A stretch of DNA of 64,000 nt from Brachybacterium sp. FME24 (GTDB lineage Bacteria > Actinomycetota > Actinomycetes > Actinomycetales > Dermabacteraceae): NCBI RefSeq assembly GCF_014897705.1, contig NZ_JABUXV010000002.1, positions 124,001-188,000 on the forward strand. The letters are read 5' to 3'. A model generated the notes under the pieces. It had not been told where the DNA came from. It saw nothing but the letters and a program-made list of their open reading frames with translations, and made no database searches. The translations under genes were made by a program, and so were the position numbers. Below are positions 39,478 to 48,609 of the stretch, one piece after another; the first letter of the stretch is position 1; each line of letters begins with the position of its first letter.

Positions 39478-41046
39478 TCAGGCGGAGGTTCCCGATCCCG
39501 AACCGGCAGCAGGCTCGGCGTGCGCGCCGTGGGTGGGGACGTCCCCACTCGCGAACGACTCCACCATGTCGTCGAACTCGCGCATCGCCACGGCGGGCGG
39601 CTGCGGGGTCACGAGACTGACCGCCACAGCCAGGACCAGGCAGACCAGGAAGCCCGGAATGATCTCGTAGAGGTGCTGTTCACCGAACAGACCCAAGGAG
39701 ACGTCGGGGGTGAACTGGCCCCACACGAACGCGACCGCCGCGCCCGCGACCATGCCGGCACCGGCGCCGGCTGCGGTCAGGCGGCGCCAGAACAGCGAGA
39801 GCAGCACGATCGGGCCGAAGGCGGAACCGAAGCCCGCCCAGGCAAATGCCACCAGGCCGAGCACGGAGCTCTCCGGGTTCAGTGCGAGGATCAGGGCGAT
39901 CACCGACACGACCAGAACGCCGATGCGGCCGCCCCAGAGGGAGGCCTTGTCGCTGAGCTTGATCCCGACGCCGCCGATGAGGTCTTCGACCAGGGCGGAG
40001 CTGCTGACGATCAGCTGCGAGGAGATCGTGGACATGATCGCGGCGAGCACTGCGGCCAGCAGCACACCGGCGATAATCGGGTGGAACAGCAGCTGGGAGA
40101 GGTCCAGGAACACCGACTCGCCGTTGGTGGAGTCGGAGAGGATGGCGTCGGAGTTCTGCTGGAAGTACGCCAGGCCCGCGAGGGCGGTGAACACGGCACC
40201 GATCACGCAGATGATCATCCAGCTCATGCCCACGACGAGGCCGTACTTGGCATCTCGTGAGGAACGCAGGGCCATGAAGCGGACGATGATGTGCGGCTGG
40301 CCGAAGTAGCCCAGCCCCCACGCGAGCGCGGAGATGACACCGATGAAGGTGCCACCGGCGGTCATGGAACCGAAGTCGGCGTTGACCTCCCGCACGGAAT
40401 CGAACATCGCGACCGGTCCGCCCACGACGAACATCGCGGTGACCGGCACGAGGATGAGCGAGATCAGCATGATCATGCCCTGGACGACGTCGGTGTAGCT
40501 GGCGCCGAGGAACCCGCCGAAGAGCGTGTAGAGGATGGTGATACCGCCGACGATCAGCATCCCGGTGACGTAGGGGCCGCCGAACATCGACTGGAAGAAC
40601 ACTCCACCGGCGACCATGCCGGAGGACACGTAGAAGGTGAAGAACACCAGAATGATCAGACCTGCGGCGATCCGCAGGATGTTGGTGCGGTCGTGGAGGC
40701 GGTTGCCGAAGAAGCTCGGCACGGTGATCGAGTTGCCGGCGATCTGCGTGTACTGGCGCAGGCGCGGCGCGACGAAGAACCAGTTCAGCCCGGCGCCGAT
40801 GGTGAGGCCGACGGCGATCCACGCCTCGACCAGTCCGTTCATGTACAGCGCCCCGGGCAGGCCCATCAGCAGCCAGCCGGACATGTCCGACGCTCCGGCG
40901 GAGAGTGCGGCGACGAACGGGTGCAGCTGGCGCCCGCCGAGCATGTAGTCCTCACCCCCTGACGTCTTGCGGAAGGCATACATACCGATGCCGATCATGA
41001 CGGCGAAATACGCGCCGAGGGCGATCATCTTGAAGACGAGATCCAT
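39478..41046 (-). CDS. putP: Sodium/proline symporter PutP
   Basis: This 522-residue Na+/solute symporter has about 13 membrane segments. Family blocks include YMLGGRQLHPFVAALSAGAS near residue 35, DMSGWLLMGLPGALYMNGL at about 54-72, and VSSGMVAGGVFFQ. These agree with PutP residues that bind Na+ and proline. A GGAG site precedes the ATG. The C-terminal tail is acidic then Gly/Ser-rich. It stands alone between convergent SMP-30 and the glycerol genes. Proline is the likely substrate, with related betaines possible. Confidence 0.93.
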   Translation of the reverse strand: MDLVFKMIALGAYFAVMIGIGMYAFRKTSGGEDYMLGGRQLHPFVAALSAGASDMSGWLLMGLPGALYMNGLVEAWIAVGLTIGAGLNWFFVAPRLRQYTQIAGNSITVPSFFGNRLHDRTNILRIAAGLIILVFFTFYVSSGMVAGGVFFQSMFGGPYVTGMLIVGGITILYTLFGGFLGASYTDVVQGMIMLISLILVPVTAMFVVGGPVAMFDSVREVNADFGSMTAGGTFIGVISALAWGLGYFGQPHIIVRFMALRSSRDAKYGLVVGMSWMIICVIGAVFTALAGLAYFQQNSDAILSDSTNGESVFLDLSQLLFHPIIAGVLLAAVLAAIMSTISSQLIVSSSALVEDLIGGVGIKLSDKASLWGGRIGVLVVSVIALILALNPESSVLGLVAFAWAGFGSAFGPIVLLSLFWRRLTAAGAGAGMVAGAAVAFVWGQFTPDVSLGLFGEQHLYEIIPGFLVCLVLAVAVSLVTPQPPAVAMREFDDMVESFASGDVPTHGAHAEPAAGSGSGTSA

Positions 41047-41394
41047 GAGGGGACTCCGATCTCAGGGGGTGGGGAGGTGGTCGTCAGGGTCGGGCTGGGC
41101 TCGGGGCGCTATCAGCAGGCGGAGGTCGGGGGCTCGGGCGGATGGCCACACGGGCACCTTGGCGGGAAGGGGCAGGGAATCAACAGATGGTGACGAGACG
41201 CCGAACGGGCGTCTGGAAACTCAAGGTGCCGCCGAGGATACGCCTCCGAGACGCCGATCACTGCAGTCGTTGCCAGACGGTGACATGCGGCGCGCAGGTC
41301 CGAGCGCGGTCACCCGGCGCACACGAATGCGCGCCGGACTTCCCCGAAGGGAAGCCCAGCGCACATTCTCGATACTGCAGGCGGCAGAGTTCAT
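41047..41394. other. Intergenic stretch without a recognised gene
   Basis: The 348 bp between the putP start and the 53-bp tandem repeats show no open frame with gene-like codon use, no clear sigma-70-like promoter and no notable hairpin. It probably contains the putP promoter. Confidence 0.5.
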
Positions 41395-41560
41395 CGATCA
41401 GCTGAGCTGAATCGCCGATCTCCTACCGCTCGTCCCTCGCAGCACGTCGATCAGCTGCGCTGAATCGCCGATCTCCTACCGCTCGTCCCTCGCAGTTCGT
41501 CGATCAGCTGCGCTGAATCGCCGATCTCCTACCGCTCGTTCCTCGCAGCACGTCGATCAG
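41395..41560. repeat. 53-bp tandem repeat abutting the glpK 3' end
   Basis: Three full 53-bp units start at 41395, 41448 and 41501, and a partial fourth at 41554 runs into the glpK stop codon. The units differ by a few bases (for example GAGCTG or GCGCTG after CGATCAGCT). Each contains a small hairpin, TCAGC-GCA-GCTGA on the minus strand. There are no spacers, so this is not a CRISPR array. Confidence 0.93.
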
Positions 41561-43101
41561 CTGTACAGCGCCTCGGTGTCGTCGTCGACCCAGTCGAGGG
41601 TGCGCTCTACGGCCTTCTTCCACAGGCGCAGGTAGCGGTCGCGGGTCTCGTCGTCCATCGCGGGCTCCCAGCGCTTGTCCTCGGCCCAGTTGTCGATGAC
41701 GTCCTGCTCACCGTCCCAGAACCCGACGGCGATGCCGGCGGCGTAGGCGGCGCCGAGCGCGGTGGTCTCGATGACCTTCGGTCGCACGACGGGCACCCCG
41801 AGGATGTCGGCCTGGAACTGCATGAGGGTCTCGTTCATGACCATGCCGCCGTCGACCTTGAGCTCGGAGAGCTCCACGCCCTCGCTGTCGGCGTCGGCCA
41901 CCATCGCATCCAGCACCTCGCGGGTCTGGAAGGCCGTGGCCTCCAGTGCGGCCCGCGCGATGTGGTTCTTGTTGTGGAAGCGGGTCATGCCCACCATGGC
42001 GCCGCGGGCGTCGGAGCGCCAGTGCGGGGCGAAAAGACCGGAGAAGGCCGGGACGATGAACAGACCACCGTTGTTGTCGACCTTCTTGGCGAGGTCCTCG
42101 ATCTCGGGGGCTTCCTTGATCAGGCCGAGGTTGTCGCGCACCCACTGCACGAGCGAGCCGGTCACGGCGATCGAGCCCTCCAGCGCGTAGATCGCCTTGT
42201 TGTCGCCGATCTTGTACGCGACGGTGGTGAGCAGCCCGTTCTCGCTGCGCACCAGGTCCTCGCCGGTGTTGATCAGCATGAAGTTGCCGGTGCCGTAGGT
42301 GTTCTTGGCCTGGCCCACCTCGAAGCAGGCCTGGCCGAAGGTGGCGGCCTGCTGGTCGCCGAGAATGCCGGCGATCGGCGTATCGATGAGGAGGTCGTTC
42401 TTGCGGCCCGTGCCGTACACCTCCGAGGAGGAGCGGATCTCCGGGAGCATGGACAGCGGGATGCCCATGTCCTTGGCGATGTCCTCGTTCCAGTCGAGGG
42501 TGTCGATGTTCATGAGCATCGTGCGCGAGGCGTTGGTGACGTCGGTGACGTGGATGCCGCCGCTCTGGCCGCCGGTCAGGTTCCACAGCAGCCAGGAGTC
42601 GGTGTTGCCGAACAGCAGGTCACCGGCCTCGGCCTTCTCGCGGGCGCCGTCGACGTTGTCGAGGATCCACTTCACCTTGGGGCCGGAGAAGTAGGTCGCC
42701 AACGGCAGCCCCACGCGCTCCTTGTACTTGTCGGCACCCTCGTCGCCGGCGAGCTCGTTGCAGATCTTCTGGGTGCGGGTGTCCTGCCAGACGATCGCGT
42801 TGTACACGGGCTCGCCATTGTTCTTGTCCCACACCACGGCGGTCTCACGCTGGTTGGTGATGCCGACGGCCGCCAACTGGTGGCGGTTGATCTCCGCATT
42901 CACGAGCGCCTGGCCGACGACGTCGCGGGTGTTCTTCCAGATCTCCTTCGGATCGTGCTCGACCCAGCCCGACTTCGGGAAGATCTGCTCGTGCTCCTTC
43001 TGGCCGGAGGCGACGATCTGCCCGCCGTGATCGAAGATGATCGCACGGGTCGAGGTCGTGCCCTGGTCGATCGACATGATGTACATGGTCTCGTCGTTCA
43101 T
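41557..43101 (-). CDS. glpK: Glycerol kinase GlpK
   Basis: This 514-residue kinase makes glycerol 3-phosphate. The phosphate-binding motif is [15 protein letters not shown] at residues 10-24, [20 protein letters not shown] is the glycerol-site region, and the FGGY signatures are [13 protein letters not shown] and [18 protein letters not shown]. The ATG has a GAAGGAG site. It follows glpF by 67 bp in the order glpD-glpF-glpK. The C-terminus ends DDTEALYS, and the stop codon lies within the last partial unit of a tandem repeat. Confidence 0.97.
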   Translation of the reverse strand: MNDETMYIMSIDQGTTSTRAIIFDHGGQIVASGQKEHEQIFPKSGWVEHDPKEIWKNTRDVVGQALVNAEINRHQLAAVGITNQRETAVVWDKNNGEPVYNAIVWQDTRTQKICNELAGDEGADKYKERVGLPLATYFSGPKVKWILDNVDGAREKAEAGDLLFGNTDSWLLWNLTGGQSGGIHVTDVTNASRTMLMNIDTLDWNEDIAKDMGIPLSMLPEIRSSSEVYGTGRKNDLLIDTPIAGILGDQQAATFGQACFEVGQAKNTYGTGNFMLINTGEDLVRSENGLLTTVAYKIGDNKAIYALEGSIAVTGSLVQWVRDNLGLIKEAPEIEDLAKKVDNNGGLFIVPAFSGLFAPHWRSDARGAMVGMTRFHNKNHIARAALEATAFQTREVLDAMVADADSEGVELSELKVDGGMVMNETLMQFQADILGVPVVRPKVIETTALGAAYAAGIAVGFWDGEQDVIDNWAEDKRWEPAMDDETRDRYLRLWKKAVERTLDWVDDDTEALYS

Positions 43102-43168
43102 CAGAACTCCTTCGTCAGGGATGAGAGGTGGTGCCGCAGCGCTCGGCGCTGCCGAGAGGCGTGCTCGA

Positions 43169-43900
43169 TCAGAAGTAGAGGATCGAGGCGATGCCCGCGA
43201 GGATGCCGCCGATCAGGGGACCGGCGATCGGTACCCACGAGTATCCCCAGTCGGAGCCACCCTTGTTCTTGATCGGCAGGATCGCATGGGCGAGGCGCGG
43301 TCCGAGGTCTCGGGCCGGGTTGATGGCGTAACCGGTGGGCCCACCGAGGGAAGCGCCGATGGCGAGCACCAGCAGCGCGACCGAGAGCGGTCCGAGCTCG
43401 TTCGGGGTATTGCCGAACATGATGATCACGAAGACCAGCACGAAGGTCGCGATGATCTCGGTGACCAGGTTCCAGCCCTTGGAGCGGATCTCCGGGCCGG
43501 TGGAGAAGGTGCCCAGGATGGTGCCGGCGTCCGTCTCCTGGTCGTAATGGTTCTTGTAGACGAGCCAGGCAAGCACAGCGCCGAGGAAGGCACCGATCAT
43601 CTGAGCGACGAAGTAGGCCAGCGTGGTGCCGACGTTCATCGGGATGCCCGGTGCGTACTCGGTGGCCTCGCTGAAGAGGAGGCCGACGGTGACGGCGGGG
43701 TTGATGTGGGCTCCGGTCTTGAAGGCGACCCAGACGCCGGCGAAGACCGCGAGGCCCCAGCCGAAGTTGATCATCAGCCATCCGCCGCCGTTGCCCTTGG
43801 TCTTGCCCAGAATGGCGTTGGCGACGACACCGCCGCCCATCAGTGTCAGCATCGCGGTGCCCGCGATCTCCGACAGCAGGATCGTTCCGATGGTTTCCAT
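43169..43900 (-). CDS. glpF: Glycerol uptake facilitator GlpF (aquaglyceroporin)
   Basis: This 243-residue channel has six membrane segments and two NPA half-helices: HINPAVT at 65-71 and [10 protein letters not shown] at 193-202. The Asp following the second NPA is the residue that marks glycerol-conducting members. It has a GGAGAGGAG-type site before the ATG and lies between glpD (257 bp upstream) and glpK. It would equilibrate glycerol across the membrane, with GlpK trapping it as phosphate. Confidence 0.96.
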   Translation of the reverse strand: METIGTILLSEIAGTAMLTLMGGGVVANAILGKTKGNGGGWLMINFGWGLAVFAGVWVAFKTGAHINPAVTVGLLFSEATEYAPGIPMNVGTTLAYFVAQMIGAFLGAVLAWLVYKNHYDQETDAGTILGTFSTGPEIRSKGWNLVTEIIATFVLVFVIIMFGNTPNELGPLSVALLVLAIGASLGGPTGYAINPARDLGPRLAHAILPIKNKGGSDWGYSWVPIAGPLIGGILAGIASILYF

Positions 43901-44157
43901 GGGGACTGCTCCTCTCCGACCCGCGTCAGTGCGGATCGGTGAACCGACGACGCTCGCCTTCCGGGCCCGTCATGCCGTCGCACTGGTGGGCGGGGCACTC
44001 CGGAGGCCGAGGTCACCCCTTCTGCTCGTCGTGGAGCGGGGGTGCATCGAGCGGGAAACGAGTGGTCGGTCGCAGGACTCTCTGAGAGTCCCGCTGGGGC
44101 GCACGCGGTGCGCGCCCCTGATGGCACCCGGGGTTCCTCCCCGGGCGCCGAGGTCGC

Positions 44158-45906
44158 TCATCGTCTCGGCGGCACCTCCGGAGCGTCGGCGATGCGAGCG
44201 GCAGCCTGCTCGTCGCTGGTGGTCAGTTCGCCGTCCAGGCGGGCGGCGATCACGTCGCGGTAGGTCTCGATCTCTCGACGTCGGGCGTCGTCGTCCCAAC
44301 CCAGCTCGGGGCCGACGAGAGCGGCGACCTCCTCGGCGGCGGCGACGCCGCGGTCCCGGGTCTCGTAGTCCAGCCGGGTACGACGCTGGAGCACGTCGAT
44401 CAGGTGACGGGCGCCCTCGGCGCGCACGGCGTAGAGGACCTCGGCGCGCAGGTACCGCGGGGCGTGCTCGAGAGGTGTGCCGAGCGAGGGCTCGTCGTCG
44501 ATCAGTGCGAGCACGTCGGTCAGCAGTGCGCCGTAGCGGAACAGCAGGCGGTCGATGCGGATCTCGTCGAACCCGTGCCGCTGGGCGATCGTGTGCTTGT
44601 CGCGCACGAGCGCCTCGTGGCCCTGGGCACCGATCACCGGCACGGAGCGGGTCAAGCTGGGGCGGCCCGGCTGGGACCCCTTGATCGCGAAGTCGACGAC
44701 GTCCTCGGCCATCACCCGGTAGGTGGTGTACTTGCCGCCGGCGATCGCGGAGAGGCCCGGCTCGATCTGCATGACGGTGTGCTCGCGGGAGACCTTCGTC
44801 GACTTGCCTCCGCTTCCCCCACCCTTCTTCACGGGCTGCAGCAGGGGGCGCAGACCCGAGTAGACGCCGATGATGTCTTCGCGGGTGAGGTCGTCGGCGA
44901 GCACGGCGTTGGCGTGCTCGAGCACGTAGTCGATGTCGTCGGAGGTGGCCCCGACGTCGGTCGGGTCCTGCGTCCACGGGGTGTCGGTCGTGCCGATCAC
45001 CCAGTACTCGTCCCACGGGATGATGAACAGGACGGACTTCTCGGTCTGGGTGATGATGCCGGTGTCGGGCACGGCGGGGATCCGGTCGCGCTCGACCGTG
45101 ATGTGGATGCCCTTGGAGGCGAGGACCTCGAGGCCGGCGTCAGCCCCGGCGAGATCCTGCTGGTCCTGGGTCCAGACTCCGCCGGCGAGGATCGTCTCGC
45201 GGGCGTGGATCTCGAACTCCTCGCCGGTCTCCTCGTCGCGCACCCGGGCGCCGCTCACCCGCTCGCCCTCGTGGAGGTAGTCGATGACGCTCGTGTAGTT
45301 CGCGACCGTGGCGTCATGCTGTGCGGCGGAGCGCACCAGCATCATCACGAAGCGGGCGTCGTCCACCTGTGCGTCGTAGTACTCCAGGGCGCCCACGGCC
45401 TTCTCGCCGTCCAGGCCCGGGAACACCTCGAGCATCTTGTCGTGCAGGAGGTGGCGGTGCATCGGCACGGCGCGCTTGCGGCCCACGGACTGCATCGCGT
45501 CGTAGAGCATCACGCCGGAGCCGATGAAGGCGCGGTCGACGACCTTCTTGAAGAAGGGGAAGACGAACTTGATGGGCTTGACCAGGTGCGGAGCAGTGTG
45601 CTGGATCAGCAGGTCGCGCTCGCGCAGGGCCTCGGCGACCAGCGTGAAGTCGAGCATCTGGAGGTAGCGCAGGCCGCCGTGCATGAGCTTGGAGGAGCGC
45701 GAGGAGGTGCCGCTGGCCCAGTCACGCGTCTCGACGAGGCCCACGGTCAGTCCACGGGTGGCGGCATCGAAAGCCGCGCCGGCCCCGTTCACGCCACCGC
45801 CGATCACGAGCACGTCCAGGGGGCTGTCAGCGGTCGCGGACCGCAATCGCGCGAGGTGCTCCGCCCGGTTCTCCGGGGTGAGTGCGGACCGATGCTGATC
45901 GGACAC
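44158..45906 (-). CDS. glpD: Glycerol-3-phosphate dehydrogenase GlpD
   Basis: This 582-residue FAD enzyme oxidises glycerol 3-phosphate to dihydroxyacetone phosphate at the membrane and passes electrons to quinone. The FAD motif VLVIGGGVNGAGAAFDAA begins near residue 33; SGTSSRSSKLMHGGLRYLQ and VIGTTDTPW follow, and SAIAGGKYTTYRVMAEDVVD precedes the C-terminal cap. The GTG at 45904-45906 has an AAGGAG site; the open frame upstream covers the operator region. It is the first gene of the glp cluster and is divergent from a SorC-type regulator. Confidence 0.95.
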   Translation of the reverse strand: MSDQHRSALTPENRAEHLARLRSATADSPLDVLVIGGGVNGAGAAFDAATRGLTVGLVETRDWASGTSSRSSKLMHGGLRYLQMLDFTLVAEALRERDLLIQHTAPHLVKPIKFVFPFFKKVVDRAFIGSGVMLYDAMQSVGRKRAVPMHRHLLHDKMLEVFPGLDGEKAVGALEYYDAQVDDARFVMMLVRSAAQHDATVANYTSVIDYLHEGERVSGARVRDEETGEEFEIHARETILAGGVWTQDQQDLAGADAGLEVLASKGIHITVERDRIPAVPDTGIITQTEKSVLFIIPWDEYWVIGTTDTPWTQDPTDVGATSDDIDYVLEHANAVLADDLTREDIIGVYSGLRPLLQPVKKGGGSGGKSTKVSREHTVMQIEPGLSAIAGGKYTTYRVMAEDVVDFAIKGSQPGRPSLTRSVPVIGAQGHEALVRDKHTIAQRHGFDEIRIDRLLFRYGALLTDVLALIDDEPSLGTPLEHAPRYLRAEVLYAVRAEGARHLIDVLQRRTRLDYETRDRGVAAAEEVAALVGPELGWDDDARRREIETYRDVIAARLDGELTTSDEQAAARIADAPEVPPRR

Positions 45907-45990
45907 GTGGACGCTCCTTCGCGATGACGACTTTCGGTGACGACTTCCGCGCTCATCGTCGAACCTCCGTGCACTATGACGCAAGTCCGA

Positions 45991-46004
45991 TGCACGAACG
46001 TGCA
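45991..46004. promoter_or_regulatory. Operator in the glpD-regulator gap
   Basis: TGCACGAACGTGCA is an inverted repeat with 6-bp arms around AA. A further GTGCA half-site lies at 45969-45973. It sits between divergent glpD and the SorC-type regulator, about 12 bp before the regulator start, so it suits autoregulation and control of the glycerol genes. Confidence 0.6.
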
Positions 46005-46015
46005 AGACTGTGCCC

Positions 46016-46975
46016 ATGACTCCCGACAGCCGCCTCGAGAGCGCCTATGACGCTGCACGGATGTACTACGACGAGGGCCAGACCATGGAGGCGATCGCCA
46101 GCGCGCTGTCGGTATCGCGGTCGACGGTCTCGCGCATGCTGCGGGACGCCCGGGACGAGGGCCTGGTGCAGATCTCGCTACGACCGCCCAGTGCGCACCG
46201 GGTCGAGGCCCTTCGACGCCGGATCGCCCAGCAGTACGGCGTGGTCGCCCACGTGATCGCCGCGCGGCATGGCGACGCCGAGCGCGAGCGTCTGCAGGCC
46301 GTCGCCGAGGCCGGGGCAGGATTCCTCGAGGACATGCTCGAACCCGGCATGACCATCGGGATGGCCTGGGGGACGACGATCGCGGCCTTGGTGGGCAGCG
46401 TGCGTCCGCAACCGGTGCCGGGCCTGCGGATCGTGCAGCTCAACGGCGCGATCAACACCGAGGGCTCCGGGCTCACCTACGTCTCGACGGTGCTGTCCCG
46501 CGCGGCGGCGCTCTGGGACGCGACGGTCCACCACTTCCCGGTGCCGGCCTTCTTCGACTACGCCAAGACCCGGGACGCCATGTGGCACGAGCGATCGGTG
46601 CAGCGGGTGCTCGAGACGCAGCGGCAGTGCACGCTCGCCGTGTTCAGCGTGGGCGCCTTCGACGCGGAGGTCCCCAGCCACGTCTACACCAACAACTACC
46701 TGACCGTCGACGACCTGCGCTCCCTGCGGGCCGACGGCGCGGTGGGTGACGTGTGCACGGTGTTCCTGCGGGCCGACGGCTCCTTCCGCGATGTCGCGAT
46801 GAACGCTCGCTGCTCGGGCCCGGACCCCGCTCAACTGGCACGGATCCCGCGCCGGCTGCTGGTCGCGGCGGGCACCCGCAAAGCCCTGCCCCTGCGGGCC
46901 GCTCTGCGCGCCGGGGTCGCCACCGACCTGGTCGTCGACGAGCTCACCGCCGCCAGCCTGCTCTCCCTGCGCTGA
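46016..46975 (+). CDS. SorC-family transcriptional regulator, probable glycerol regulator
   Basis: This 319-residue regulator has an N-terminal helix-turn-helix (MEAIASALSVSRSTVSRMLR at about residues 23-42) and a SorC effector domain with GMAWGTTIAALVGS, where sugar phosphate binding is expected, and a terminal VVDELTAASLLSLR. It is divergent from glpD across a gap with an inverted-repeat operator, so glycerol control is inferred. No Shine-Dalgarno is visible before the ATG at 46016; a GTG lies at 46010. A leaderless or weakly translated mRNA is possible. It is not closely like the regulator at 33.5 kb. Confidence 0.88.
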   Translation: MTPDSRLESAYDAARMYYDEGQTMEAIASALSVSRSTVSRMLRDARDEGLVQISLRPPSAHRVEALRRRIAQQYGVVAHVIAARHGDAERERLQAVAEAGAGFLEDMLEPGMTIGMAWGTTIAALVGSVRPQPVPGLRIVQLNGAINTEGSGLTYVSTVLSRAAALWDATVHHFPVPAFFDYAKTRDAMWHERSVQRVLETQRQCTLAVFSVGAFDAEVPSHVYTNNYLTVDDLRSLRADGAVGDVCTVFLRADGSFRDVAMNARCSGPDPAQLARIPRRLLVAAGTRKALPLRAALRAGVATDLVVDELTAASLLSLR

Positions 46976-47064
46976 CCCGGCCCCTGCCCCGGACCCTGCC
47001 CATCCCAGCCTGCCCAACTCAGCCCAACTCAGCCCAGCCTGCCCAACCTGCCCAGCTCGCGAAT

Positions 47065-47112
47065 TTCCAGGTTCCCTGCCAAATCCGAGCAAATCTGAGT
47101 GGAAACGTGGAA
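47065..47112. repeat. Hairpin family 2, copy 1 (decayed)
   Basis: TTCCAGGTTCCCTGCCA at 47065-47081 is identical to the left arm of the copy at 48485. The right arm (about 47097-47112) pairs only in part. It lies between the convergent SorC-type regulator and the endonuclease-like gene. A CCCAACTCAG-type repeat (about 47013-47056) and a CACCGCA repeat (47131-47156) flank it. Confidence 0.75.
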
Positions 47113-47130
47113 ATACTCCTCGTCGCCGCG

Positions 47131-47156
47131 CACCGCACACCGCACACCGCACACCG
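47131..47156. repeat. Tandem CACCGCA repeat
   Basis: Nearly four copies of the seven-base unit CACCGCA follow hairpin family 2 copy 1 in the gap 46976-47242. No gene is seen in that gap. Confidence 0.9.
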
Positions 47157-47242
47157 CGAAGGTCTCGTCACGAGGCGACCACGTCTCCCGGCACCACATG
47201 GTCCCGTGACGCTTCACGCGCTCTCGGGACCCGGGATCTGGA

Positions 47243-48346
47243 TCAGGCGCTGGGTTGATGGCGGCCGATCTGCATCGACGGCCGCTTCTCCCCGAGACCT
47301 GCGACGAACCGTCCGATGCGCTCCGGGGACGGGACTGACAGGCCCCGCTCACCCATCGTCCGGCCAAGACGCAGGAGCAGTCGACGCGGATGCTTGATGT
47401 CCTCGCCGGTCGCCCTCACGAGGGTCCACCCGTGGGAGGCCAGCTCGTCACGCCGCGCCTCGTCCTCACGCCATTGATCCTTCGTCGTCCGATGCCCGTC
47501 CCCGTCGTACTCCACGCCGAGCCCGATCTGTTCCCAGGCGAGGTCGATGTATCGCGATTGGCCGGAGATCGGGTCACGGACGTGGAGGTTCGCCGCCGGC
47601 TCGGGAAAGCCGGCAGCCAACAGGACCAGTCTGGTCAACGACTCTCCTGGCGAGAGGACGTTCCCGCGAGCCTGCGCCAGCGCCTTGGACAGACGCGCGG
47701 ATCCTCGCAGCCCGCGGGCCCGTCCGACCTGCGCGACCAGGCCCTCCAGGCACTGCTCCGGCCCCGTGAAATGCGGCCCGATCACGGCATCGATCGCTGC
47801 CACGACGTCCCAGAGCGGCATCATCGTCGCCAGTTCGCGGAGCACCTCCGACGGGGAGGAGACCGTGAGCTCGTTGCGTGCTGCGGTGGGCCCCTCCCGC
47901 CACCGGTGGACGACGACCCCGCGCCCCACGGCCGAGGTCGCTCCCGGAGGAAGACGACAGTGCAGGATGGGGAGCCGCGCGCCGGACCGCAGGGACCTCC
48001 CCTCGCCGATGGACGGGATGACCTCGACGCCTTTCCATACCGGCAGATCCGGCTGACGGAGCAGGCTGACGCCCCTCTCGAGCTGCACGGGGAAAGGAAT
48101 CCCCCAGTGCAACGCGGCCGTGGTGTGGCTCAGGACGGCACCCGGCAGGACCTTGTTCTGGAGCACCCATGACATGGCCGAGAACGACGCCGGTTCGTCC
48201 GTCGGAGTCTGATACCCGGGATACACCGTGGTGAACTCGGCCGACGCCAGAGCACGGTCGTAGACTCCCCGCGCCCTCCACTGATCGCGATGGAGCAGTG
48301 CTCCTGCGATACCTCCTTCCGCACCTCCCCGCTTACGTCGCGCCAT
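47243..48346 (-). CDS. AbiEi-like/DUF559 endonuclease-fold protein (367 aa)
   Basis: The N-terminal part (to about residue 210) resembles AbiEi-type antitoxin-like proteins found widely in actinobacteria, with VLSHTTAALHWGIPFP. The C-terminal part has a Vsr/DUF559-type nuclease-like fold: SPGESLTRLVLLAAGFPEP, RYIDLAWEQIGLGVEYDGDG and RRDELASHGWTLVRATGEDI. E235, D268, E279 and D281 are candidate active-site residues. The ATG at 48346 is chosen since upstream sequence runs into a palindromic repeat. No partner toxin, methylase or defence gene is adjacent. The function is unknown. Confidence 0.8.
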   Translation of the reverse strand: MARRKRGGAEGGIAGALLHRDQWRARGVYDRALASAEFTTVYPGYQTPTDEPASFSAMSWVLQNKVLPGAVLSHTTAALHWGIPFPVQLERGVSLLRQPDLPVWKGVEVIPSIGEGRSLRSGARLPILHCRLPPGATSAVGRGVVVHRWREGPTAARNELTVSSPSEVLRELATMMPLWDVVAAIDAVIGPHFTGPEQCLEGLVAQVGRARGLRGSARLSKALAQARGNVLSPGESLTRLVLLAAGFPEPAANLHVRDPISGQSRYIDLAWEQIGLGVEYDGDGHRTTKDQWREDEARRDELASHGWTLVRATGEDIKHPRRLLLRLGRTMGERGLSVPSPERIGRFVAGLGEKRPSMQIGRHQPSA

Positions 48347-48484
48347 GGCCCGAACGTAGGGCCCGAGGGGCCCGCCGACGACGTGTCGCCCCGGATTCGG
48401 GACGACGGCGACATGGGGAGGAACGATGTCCACGAGCCGCACCGGACCGCCACCCCCACCCGCCGACCCGCGGACCCGCGGATT

Positions 48485-48532
48485 TTCCAGGTTCCCTGCC
48501 ATCTGAGCCCGAATTTGGCAGAGAACCTGGAA
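48485..48532. repeat. Hairpin family 2, copy 2
   Basis: Arms 48485-48501 and 48516-48532 (TTCCAGGTTCCCTGCCA and its near complement) form a 17-bp stem with one imperfect pair and a 14-base loop. With copy 1 it brackets the endonuclease-like gene in the same orientation. Confidence 0.85.
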
Positions 48533-48609
48533 GTACGCAGAGCCGGCCGGGGTGCCGCCGAGCGGCCGGGGCGGGCCGGGTCAGCCCTCGGCGGCCGGGG
48601 CGGGCCGGG

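Noticed and set aside
41395-41560. CRISPR array
   Set aside because: The 53-bp units are directly adjacent with no unique spacers, and no cas genes are nearby.
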